This document shows, one piece after another, positions 1 to 7,460 of a stretch of 28,373 bases of DNA. Under the pieces are notes generated by a model. It saw nothing but the letters and a program-made list of their open reading frames with translations. It searched no databases and had not been told where the DNA came from. How positions within the stretch are numbered: the stretch's first letter is position 1; the number at the start of each line of letters is the position of its first letter. A program made the position numbers and the translations under genes. The stretch comes from a virus, in IMG/VR virus record IMGVR_UViG_3300025127_000193, positions 1 through 28,373 of that record. One strand, written 5' to 3'.

Positions 1-627
1 GTCTGTGCCATTATGATAAATTTGTAAATCCGAACCTGAGCCAGCTATAAATTTATTATTGTCATCTAGAAAAACATGACCACTTGCTTTTACACCTGTC
101 GATAGTGTTTCAAATTTTTTAACATTATCATAATATAACTCTACGGCTCCATCATCAATAAATTTAGCAAAAGTTTCGCCTGCATTATTGCTAGTCAAAT
201 GAATAGTATTATCACTCTGCAAATATAAAGCTCCAGTTGTACTTGTTATTTTCAAATATCCATCACTTGAAGAAATAACACTATTTCCATCGTGATAAAG
301 CTCCAGATCATCACCTGTACCTAAACGAATTTTTACATCATCATTAAAGTCAACATTTCCAGTGAAAGTCGCTCCAGTAAGTGCAGCTAATCCTAAATTT
401 ACAGATCCAATACCACCAACAGCCGAAACATTTACAAACCCATCATTTGCTGCATTTCTAATTTTTAAGGTGTTATCTCCTGTATCTGCATAAAATTGAT
501 AGGCATACGTTGTACTAGGATCTGATGCACCAGAATTATTAGAATTTATTGCAGCAAGAGCATTATTAATGTCTGTTCTTACGGCATTTCCCGTTCCATT
601 ATCAATTACTCCATCATGTTGTGCCAT
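1..627 (-). CDS. Tail fibre / receptor-binding-type structural protein, C-terminus cut by the window edge
   Basis: Open frame from ATG at 627 to the window edge (209 codons, no stop), so the protein is partial. Residues 1-65 resemble the N-terminus of the protein encoded just upstream (628-1308), with shared features DN..G...RT.IN...AAINS.NSG and KIRNAAN. After that come repeated beta-type units with the pattern LGTGDDLELYHDG and, near the edge, GSGSDLQIYHNG. This pattern is familiar from tail-fibre-like proteins of marine phages. The start codon directly abuts the stop of the upstream gene (stop 628-630), so the two are translationally linked. I infer a fibre whose N-terminus docks on the tail and whose repeat body extends outward. 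The receptor and full length cannot be judged from the window. Confidence 0.75.
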   Translation of the reverse strand, partial: MAQHDGVIDNGTGNAVRTDINNALAAINSNNSGASDPSTTYAYQFYADTGDNTLKIRNAANDGFVNVSAVGGIGSVNLGLAALTGATFTGNVDFNDDVKIRLGTGDDLELYHDGNSVISSSDGYLKITSTTGALYLQSDNTIHLTSNNAGETFAKFIDDGAVELYYDNVKKFETLSTGVKASGHVFLDDNNKFIAGSGSDLQIYHNGTD

Positions 628-1308
628 TTAGCTCACCGTTAATCTATAGCCGTAAAACCAGGTTTCAGCCGTAACTGTATTTTGGTTGTTGCCTTCATTG
701 TGTTCAACATATTGTGCCACAGTATCTCCAACTGATAAATCTAGTATAAGTTGAGCATGAACTGATGTAAACACATCAGCCGCAGAACAATAAGCCCTTG
801 AAACCTTCCCATATGCCGTAAGCTGTGCATCATTTACATAAAAGGACATTTGTATGGCATCACCATCTTGCAAGTCATCAATGCACACCTGACCGCCAAT
901 AACGTACTTTCCAGCCTTGGCTGTTGGTACTGTAAATTTATAAGTTGAAGTATTGTATGCACTATCTGTATCTAAAATTTCTGTATTGTTACTGACAATA
1001 GTAAAAGTAGTATTAGCTATTGCTTGTGCTGCACTTGGCCTGACTGCAAAAGCTGGTTTATTTATACCAAAATTTGTATCTATATAGCCTAACTGTACAA
1101 ATGCGTTATTAGCACCATTTCTTATGGATAAGATATCGCTATCAGAATTAATTGATGGCTGATAAGCAGTTGTAATTGATGGATTACCAGAACCAGAATT
1201 TAATGAGTTTATCGCAGCAAAACACTGATTTATTTTTGTTCTAAAAACAGATCCAACATTATTATCGACTGTAAAGCCACTTCCTCCTGTATCGTCAACT
1301 CTTGCCAT
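628..1308 (-). CDS. Short tail-fibre protein with a C1q/TNF-like C-terminal domain
   Basis: 226 residues, ATG start. Residues 1-65 form an N-terminal module also present in the next gene (1-627), which suggests a common docking site on the tail tip. From about residue 85 (PAFAVRPSAAQ) to the end (WFYGYRLTVS) the sequence has the look of a C1q/TNF-like jelly roll: it opens with a short F.V..S, has alternating hydrophobic strands, a GKYVIGGQV core strand and a final strand ending in YGYRL. Phages often use such domains as trimeric receptor-binding heads. It lies between the tail-tip protein J and the longer fibre, in the classic location for receptor-recognition genes. The fold call is by eye. 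An inner capsid or decoration protein is less likely given the neighbours. Confidence 0.7.
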   Translation of the reverse strand: MARVDDTGGSGFTVDNNVGSVFRTKINQCFAAINSLNSGSGNPSITTAYQPSINSDSDILSIRNGANNAFVQLGYIDTNFGINKPAFAVRPSAAQAIANTTFTIVSNNTEILDTDSAYNTSTYKFTVPTAKAGKYVIGGQVCIDDLQDGDAIQMSFYVNDAQLTAYGKVSRAYCSAADVFTSVHAQLILDLSVGDTVAQYVEHNEGNNQNTVTAETWFYGYRLTVS

Positions 1309-1355
1309 TAGGTTTTATTTAATAATTTAAGTTTACAGTAAAAAAGAAGATATGC

Positions 1356-4300
1356 CTATGATGTATCACCTTTTCCGAAACCTGTAGCAGTAAATGTAAA
1401 AAGTACTGATGTAACTGAATCACTACTATCAATAAATCTTAAAGTAAAACCTGTTTCAGTCACTTGTACTGGTTGATAATAAACTGTATTTGCTCTTGAA
1501 CTAGCTCTAGGGAAAATATTAACTGTAGGTGGTGTTTTAAATCGTTTAGAAAATACTACATTAACGCCAGTTGAACCGCTTGCAATATAACCTTCAGAAT
1601 CAGGGGTAACAGTATTACCACTTACAATTTCAGTTATAGTTGCATCCCTCTGTGTTTCTGTTCTAGGTGCAAGTGATCCTGTAGCTCTTAATGTACTTAT
1701 CTTAATATTTTCATCTGGCTTTGTTGAAGTAAATACAGCCCTAAATTTATATCCACGACCTTTGAAAGTAGCATTACTAAACTTTTCAAATGCAGTAAAT
1801 GTAGGACTGCCAGAACTAGGGTCATCATCAGTAGTGGCAACAAATAAATCAACTTTTGGTTCGTCTACCTTTGTACCATCAATATCAGAAAATGTATCAA
1901 TATTATTTCTTGTATCTATATTTGTATTTTGTAAAAATGTAGTTGCTGCAATATTTTTTATAAAATGTGTAGGCATTTTATTATTTGCACCAAGATCTCC
2001 AGTAGTTGTAAATTCATAAGTTGCAGTTGTGGCAACATTACCAATCTGATCTAGATTTGGTGTTAACGTATCAAAATCTGTTATCTCATCAAATATTCCA
2101 TCACCTACTAAAGTCATTTCTAAACCATTTCCATCTGGGGAAATTGTACAGCCTGTTTTTGTACCGCCAAAACTAGCTCCATCTTCATTTATATTTGTGA
2201 TTGCATCTTCATCTTCTGCTTCTGAATCATCTAAATTGAATTGAACTGTTTGTTCACCATCAGAAAAAGTATCTTTTACATCTCTAGCTCTTACAACATA
2301 AGTTCCAGCTAATTTCGGAACTACGGCATCTGTAGACGTACCAGGTATGGCTTCAATTATTGGGGTTGAGTTTTGAAAATTACCACCACTTGTAAGGTTT
2401 GTATGTTTTATATAAATTCGACCTCCATTTACAACAGTGGCATCTTCTGATTTATTCCAAGCTAATTTTACAAAGTTTTTATCTATTGGTTCTACTGTTA
2501 AACCAGTTAAATCATCTGGTGGCGTTTGTTTACCTAATACCGCTACTGAAATAAACGAGCCAGTGCCTGATTTTTCTCCATCTCCTTTCATAGTAAAAAC
2601 TTCAATTTCATATACATCACCTGGATCACTTTCGGCTGTCGTTTGTTCAGCATCAAAAATTTGAAAACTTGTTGCTTGAGTCATCACTTCTACCTCGTCA
2701 GCAGAAGGTGAACTGTATTGAATAATATATCCAGAAGCACCTAACACAGGTTGCCATTGAATATCTAATTTATTTTTTAAAACTCCATTTTCTACATAAT
2801 GTATTTCTTGAACCTCTAAGCCTTTTGGAGATGGTAAAGGATCATTTAAAATAGTTATTTTTTGTTGGGGTATCTCATTAATTATTCCCTCTACAAAATC
2901 ATATTTTGCGGAGTTATAAGTTATAGCTGAAATTGCATAAGAATTGTCTGAGTTTTCGGTAACTGAAATTACTCTGAAAGACTGATTTTGAAGGGTTGTA
3001 TTTTCTATTGTGAATACGCTATTAGGATTAGGTGCTGTATTTACATCGTTACCATTTGCATCTTTTATTGTAAAGTGCTCATTTGAAGCAAGTGTTATTG
3101 TTGACCCAGAAACTCCTGATGAAGAATCTATATTTTTTGTTGATACAGTTCCGTCAGGCATTACAACACTTATCGTTGCACTATTGATTTGAGGTAAATC
3201 AGTCGATTCTGTATTGTCTACAACAACAGTGTTACTTGTTGCAGAAACAATTCTTCCACCTCTTCTCAATCCAGCTTTTAATGGATCTTGAATTTCAATT
3301 AATGAACCTACCCTTACAATTACACCAGCTTCTAATGTCGTTGTAAAATTTACTGTCTGCGTAGCTCGCTGTTCATCAAATAAAAGCATCCTTGCTGCTC
3401 TTATTGCCTGACCTCTAGAAGTACAACCAAAAGCAGCAGTTCTTTCATGTATCTCTCCTAATGATTCTTTAGCTGTTGTATCAGCAGAAGAACCAAACAG
3501 ATCTTGTAAATCTACCGTTTCAACATCATTTTTCAAAGTAGCTGTATTGAAATAAGTTACTGTAACTCTTGTAGCTCTTTCTCTTAGATCTGTTCCTATG
3601 TATGTAAATCCTGCTGGTGTTACATTGCTTAAATTAAAAATATAATCAGGCGTTGTTTTTGGACTATCTTGGTTAAGTTTTACAGTTCCTTCACCATAAA
3701 AAGGAATACCTCTAAATACAGAACAAATATCTTTTATAACTTTATAAGCATCTTCTCTTGTATTTAAAGTTGTATTCAAACTAAATCTAGGTTCTTTTTC
3801 CCCACCAACTATCAGATTTTCAACTAAAGTTGCACAATATTCTGATGCATTAAAAAAAGAATATTGATCCAACTGTGATTCAGAAATATAATCACCTAAT
3901 CCCATAGTACTGTTTGTTAACAACTCAAAAAGTATCCACGCTGGATCGCTGGTCCATACTTTTGTAGTAGTTAATTGACCATTAAAAATATAACCACTTG
4001 GATAGACTATCCTGCCTGTTTCATTATCAACGGTAGGAGACCCAGTATTATCTGCTCCTGCTCCTGGTATTCTTACTTTAATACCTCTAACCTTGTAAAT
4101 TCTTTTTGGTAATCCTTGAAATTGCGAAGAGTCAAATTTAAACGAAGTATGAGCAAATTTTGGATATGTTTGTACTTCATTAACTATTGTACTCATCGCT
4201 AAAAATTTAATTATATTCTTATTTTTTCCTCCTGTTGCTGGATTCTCACTCATTCTTGTTACTTTTATTGAAACAGGAAAATTATATGAAGGGGGTATTT

Positions 4301-5222
4301 CTATAATATGATCTCTAGTAAATTTTTTTGTTGTTTTTCCTATAATAAATAGTTGGTCAAAATTCTTTTTTTGCTTACCTGGTTTTTTAACGTACTGCTT
4401 ATCTTCAACAAGAGTTTCAGTACCATCGTTTTGGACTATTCTTATTCTATATTTCACTTTTGTTGACTTATTATTCCCTTTGAAAAAAGCATCAGCACCA
4501 ATAGTAATTCTTACAGCATCTATAGGATTATTAGGATCATGCGGAACTTGAATTGATACACCGACATTTGGATTTGCATTTTCAATTACTGACCCAAAAA
4601 GAACATTATTTACGGGGGTTTCTGCACCTATTTGCATAGGTATTGTAGTCTGTCCTTTTCTAGTTACGGAAACAGTATTAGTACCAGTAATAGTCGCAGA
4701 ATTACTTGCTTCAACGGTAAATTGGTTTGTTAAATTAGAAGTTTTAACAACAAACGTTCCATCGACACCAGCTCCAGAAGTAAAGTCTATAACTAATGTG
4801 TCTCCGACATCAAAACCATGATCTGTGATGGTGATAGTAACAGTCTTTCCTGCCTGTGTATAATTTCCAGTTTTTGTGACATCTTGGTCAGTATTACCCT
4901 CTCTAAAATCAAAACCTAAACCTTGATAATTAAAATCACTATCTTGCAAATCAATTAATCCGTCTGCGTCTGTAACTGACAAATCCGCAGTAGGTTTTAA
5001 TATCGGTGTGTTATCAAAAAATATATCCTTAAGACAAGCTAAATTGTAATTATATGTTCCTTTTGCAAACCCAGTATCATTAGCACTTTTAAATCCTTCA
5101 ATCTCACCTTCAGAAATTAAATCAATAAAACTAGCAAATTGAACTGTTGTTAAAAATTGACTACTCTTTTTCTTTAACTTTTTTGGTATTTTAAATTCAC
5201 TGTTAAATCCAGACTGTTCCAT
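1356..5222 (-). CDS. J: Tail-tip / host-specificity protein J homologue
   Basis: 1288 residues, about the size of lambda gpJ, and the last of the lambda-order tail-tip series H-M-L-K-I-J. The N-terminus has the gpJ-like stretch FASFIDLISEGEIEG (residues about 30-43), followed by the KDIFFDNTPI region. A lysine-rich strand region (about 250-350) and the conserved LGDYI...EYC area follow, then two fibronectin-III-like segments (about 796-895 and 900-1000). The C-terminal beta domain is built around FKTPPTVNIFPRASS and ends FTATGFGKG. Residues about 117-191 are an extra beta-rich insertion that also occurs in the M homologue. gpJ-type proteins form the central tail fibre and contact the outer-membrane receptor. 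ATG start, 6 nt downstream of gene I's stop. Family assignment is firm; receptor unknown. Confidence 0.92.
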   Translation of the reverse strand: MEQSGFNSEFKIPKKLKKKSSQFLTTVQFASFIDLISEGEIEGFKSANDTGFAKGTYNYNLACLKDIFFDNTPILKPTADLSVTDADGLIDLQDSDFNYQGLGFDFREGNTDQDVTKTGNYTQAGKTVTITITDHGFDVGDTLVIDFTSGAGVDGTFVVKTSNLTNQFTVEASNSATITGTNTVSVTRKGQTTIPMQIGAETPVNNVLFGSVIENANPNVGVSIQVPHDPNNPIDAVRITIGADAFFKGNNKSTKVKYRIRIVQNDGTETLVEDKQYVKKPGKQKKNFDQLFIIGKTTKKFTRDHIIEIPPSYNFPVSIKVTRMSENPATGGKNKNIIKFLAMSTIVNEVQTYPKFAHTSFKFDSSQFQGLPKRIYKVRGIKVRIPGAGADNTGSPTVDNETGRIVYPSGYIFNGQLTTTKVWTSDPAWILFELLTNSTMGLGDYISESQLDQYSFFNASEYCATLVENLIVGGEKEPRFSLNTTLNTREDAYKVIKDICSVFRGIPFYGEGTVKLNQDSPKTTPDYIFNLSNVTPAGFTYIGTDLRERATRVTVTYFNTATLKNDVETVDLQDLFGSSADTTAKESLGEIHERTAAFGCTSRGQAIRAARMLLFDEQRATQTVNFTTTLEAGVIVRVGSLIEIQDPLKAGLRRGGRIVSATSNTVVVDNTESTDLPQINSATISVVMPDGTVSTKNIDSSSGVSGSTITLASNEHFTIKDANGNDVNTAPNPNSVFTIENTTLQNQSFRVISVTENSDNSYAISAITYNSAKYDFVEGIINEIPQQKITILNDPLPSPKGLEVQEIHYVENGVLKNKLDIQWQPVLGASGYIIQYSSPSADEVEVMTQATSFQIFDAEQTTAESDPGDVYEIEVFTMKGDGEKSGTGSFISVAVLGKQTPPDDLTGLTVEPIDKNFVKLAWNKSEDATVVNGGRIYIKHTNLTSGGNFQNSTPIIEAIPGTSTDAVVPKLAGTYVVRARDVKDTFSDGEQTVQFNLDDSEAEDEDAITNINEDGASFGGTKTGCTISPDGNGLEMTLVGDGIFDEITDFDTLTPNLDQIGNVATTATYEFTTTGDLGANNKMPTHFIKNIAATTFLQNTNIDTRNNIDTFSDIDGTKVDEPKVDLFVATTDDDPSSGSPTFTAFEKFSNATFKGRGYKFRAVFTSTKPDENIKISTLRATGSLAPRTETQRDATITEIVSGNTVTPDSEGYIASGSTGVNVVFSKRFKTPPTVNIFPRASSRANTVYYQPVQVTETGFTLRFIDSSDSVTSVLFTFTATGFGKGDTS

Positions 5223-5228
5223 AATAAA

Positions 5229-5939
5229 TTAACTATCCTTTCCTTTTCCAGTAAGCTGTGCAGTATCTAATGCTGCTGAAATTACGATAGATCCTGTATA
5301 AGCTTCTCCAAGACAAATTGGAACGGCAACACCAGCATTTATAGTATTAGATATTCCATTAAATGATGCGTTAAAACTTTTGTCCTTTGCAGCAGCAGAA
5401 GAATTAGATGTATCTGTAGGTTTAGGTTGAGGATTTAAAAAATTCTGTACTTGATTGTCTAAATATGATAAGGCATAAGATGTTGCTATATCAGTAATAG
5501 CTTGTCCAAAATTAAATCCTTGGTTACTAGGGGATACACTGGAAGGAGAAGGAGAACTACCAACAGAATATGTATAACTAAAATCCATTTGTGAAGGTGT
5601 ATAACTATAGTTTATTTCATATTGATTACCGTAAGATGAATATTCTTCAAAAGAACTACCGCCAATGGGTGTATCAAAGCTAAAACTGGAACTTGAACCT
5701 GTCGCAATAGGAATTAATCGTAAAATTTTATTTCCGATAGGATTTTCCATTTGTATATTATTTATGTATTTATCATTTACTTTTATTGCATAGGTCATTC
5801 TTAGTATTTTTTCTGATACTTGTGGATAATTGACACTTAAAAAACTAAAAACCTGTTTTGCACTATTCAATTTAGCTTCAAATTGTTTTCTACCTAATAA
5901 TTTTCTTAATTTCCCATAAATAATTATTTTTGTGAGCAT
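5229..5939 (-). CDS. I: Tail assembly protein I homologue (tail tip)
   Basis: 236 residues, ATG at 5939. The N-terminal about 75 residues look like the ubiquitin/beta-grasp fold of lambda gpI (MLTKIIIYGKLRKLLG..., ending NKILRLIPIATG). A low-complexity Ser/Tyr/Gly linker (about 78-145) replaces the usual Gly/Ala hydrophobic stretch. The C-terminus has the conserved ending around residues 205-225, AGVAVPICLGEAYTGSIVISA, which in the family precedes J. In lambda, gpI is needed for tail-tip assembly but is not retained in virions. The gene overlaps the K homologue upstream by 16 nt and precedes J by 6 nt, so the three are probably co-translated. The extended serine/tyrosine linker is the unusual feature. 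Confidence 0.85.
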   Translation of the reverse strand: MLTKIIIYGKLRKLLGRKQFEAKLNSAKQVFSFLSVNYPQVSEKILRMTYAIKVNDKYINNIQMENPIGNKILRLIPIATGSSSSFSFDTPIGGSSFEEYSSYGNQYEINYSYTPSQMDFSYTYSVGSSPSPSSVSPSNQGFNFGQAITDIATSYALSYLDNQVQNFLNPQPKPTDTSNSSAAAKDKSFNASFNGISNTINAGVAVPICLGEAYTGSIVISAALDTAQLTGKGKDS

Positions 5940-6271
5940 TTTTTTAACTCCTTTGGATTAAAAATTTTATAATTTTTATCTTCTACACTAACTATATAAT
6001 ACGGATAATCTAGCTGAATACAATTATTTTTATCATTTTGACTCAACTCTGCCGAACCAGTTGGATGACTATGGACAATACCAATAACTTCAGCCTTATC
6101 TTCTATTTCTATCCAATCATCTATAGAAATTTTAAAATTGTTCCTTTTATCTTTTGCTACATTTTTACATTTAAAAAATTTTACTTGTTTTTCAACAGAA
6201 GCTAATAATCCACAAGATTCTTCTGGCATACAATTTATTGCATAATCTATAATTTCTTTCTGCCAAGTCAT
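5924..6271 (-). CDS. K: JAMM/MPN metalloprotease-only K homologue (tail assembly)
   Basis: 115 residues. A complete JAMM zinc-protease signature is visible: Glu18 in PEESCG, His67 and His69 in HSHP, Ser77 and Asp80 in SQND, which matches HxH-x7-SxxD. Lambda gpK has this JAMM domain followed by an NlpC/P60 cell-wall peptidase; here the protein ends after the JAMM domain (KELKKCSQK), so the peptidoglycan-hydrolase half is absent. The role inferred from the family is maturation or assembly of the tail tip. It starts with ATG at 6271 inside a TAATG overlap with the L homologue's stop and overlaps gene I by 16 nt. Position and motif make the identity secure. Confidence 0.9.
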   Translation of the reverse strand: MTWQKEIIDYAINCMPEESCGLLASVEKQVKFFKCKNVAKDKRNNFKISIDDWIEIEDKAEVIGIVHSHPTGSAELSQNDKNNCIQLDYPYYIVSVEDKNYKIFNPKELKKCSQK

Positions 6272-6882
6272 TAAACATAACCTCCAATACCAGGAAATTC
6301 TTTTTTTGTAGCTATTCTTTTTGGTAATTTTACATTTGCTAAATCTAATGTGCTAATTAACTCATAAGATACAAGTTGTCTAGTTTCAAAAAGTTTCTTA
6401 CTTAAAACAAATATCTCTCTCGGCAACTCCTGTGTAGAGTCACCAAGCCCATTTGTAGAAAAAGGATTAATATTATTTGGAAAGTTTTCTTCATCTATAA
6501 ACTCTAAAAGCGTTCTAATTCTTGTAAATTTTGCACCAACAAGATCGTTACCTATATTAAAAGCATTTACCGTAGAAATTAAAGCAGTAAATAAATTCAA
6601 AGCATTACTTATCTGAAATTGTGGTCTTGGTAAAGCTCCTGCTCCAATAAACGTAAATCCACTGGCTTCAACAGGGTATCTTAAATAATCTTTATTAGCC
6701 CACTTTACTTTGCCATTAGTGTTTAAAGACGTTCCACTATGGAAATAGTAAATGCCAGAAGAATCCTCTGAATTAGGTGGGTTACCTGTTGCAAAATGAA
6801 TGTTTTCAAGTAGTTCTAATTGAAATAATTCAATCACAGTATCAGGATGTTTGGATTGAAGCTCTGATATTGGTATTGGCAT
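6271..6882 (-). CDS. L: Minor tail protein L homologue lacking the cysteine domain
   Basis: 203 residues, ATG at 6882 overlapping the M stop by 1 nt, and ending in a TAATG overlap with K. The N-terminal half has the gpL signature: VIELFQLEL near residue 16, YYFHSGTS near 45, and a YPVEASGFTFIGAGALPRPQF segment at about residues 69-89. The middle contains LVGAKFTRIRTLLEFID. Lambda gpL is about 30 residues longer and is known to carry an iron-sulfur cluster bound by C-terminal cysteines. Here the chain stops at LPKRIATKKEFPGIGGYV and contains no cysteine at all. It should still form part of the tail-tip complex between M and K/I/J. Function by family and synteny; loss of the metal site is directly visible. 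Confidence 0.88.
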   Translation of the reverse strand: MPIPISELQSKHPDTVIELFQLELLENIHFATGNPPNSEDSSGIYYFHSGTSLNTNGKVKWANKDYLRYPVEASGFTFIGAGALPRPQFQISNALNLFTALISTVNAFNIGNDLVGAKFTRIRTLLEFIDEENFPNNINPFSTNGLGDSTQELPREIFVLSKKLFETRQLVSYELISTLDLANVKLPKRIATKKEFPGIGGYV

Positions 6883-7460
6883 TAAGGTTCAAATACTTGT
6901 CTGAAACTTGTACGAATAGTTGCTCTATTATTATACGGAATTGTTTTACTCCATGATTCGCAAACATATTTTCCTTGTCCAGATTTAACGATTGTAACTG
7001 CTGCGTTGTCTCCTGAAGTCACATCAGAACCCGAAGAATCAACAGTCAGTGTAAATTGAGTATCACTTGTGTCATTTTTAACTGTATAAGAACCAGTAGC
7101 AGGATTGTTACTGGTAAAAGTTCCTGTAATGACATCACCGATTGCTAAACCGTGACCGCCTGAAATCGTAACAGTTACATTACTACCAGTTTTAGTGTAT
7201 GTTCCTGTTTTATTGATGCCCTCCCCTGGAGGTGTAAAATCAAAGCTGGAATTATCAAAACATCTACTTTCTAAAAATGCTTCTATAATATCAGCTTCTG
7301 TTTCAGAAACATTAAATTCTAGCTCATATAGCTTTGGAGATTGATTCAATCCAAAGGTGGTACGATGCTCATAACCATCTCCCAATCGAACTATTACTTG
7401 TCTCGGTCTAGTTCTTTTACGAAATGAGTAAGTTGGTGTGATTGAAGGGAAAGTAGCCAT
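6882..7460 (-). CDS. M: Minor tail protein M homologue with an inserted beta-rich domain
   Basis: 192 residues, ATG at 7460, with a 1-nt overlap with H upstream and L downstream. The gpM core is recognisable on both sides of an insertion: residues 10-45 include YSFRKRTRPRQVIVRLGDGYEHR, and the C-terminus is GKYVCESWSKTI...TSFRQVFEP. Normally FxFTPP and KYVCESW lie close together. Here about 80 residues (84-162) intervene, resembling residues 117-191 of J. gpM joins the tape-measure initiator complex to L and the tail tip. The family assignment is strong; the role of the inserted domain (surface adhesion, or stabilising contacts between tip proteins) is unknown. Confidence 0.88.
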   Translation of the reverse strand: MATFPSITPTYSFRKRTRPRQVIVRLGDGYEHRTTFGLNQSPKLYELEFNVSETEADIIEAFLESRCFDNSSFDFTPPGEGINKTGTYTKTGSNVTVTISGGHGLAIGDVITGTFTSNNPATGSYTVKNDTSDTQFTLTVDSSGSDVTSGDNAAVTIVKSGQGKYVCESWSKTIPYNNRATIRTSFRQVFEP

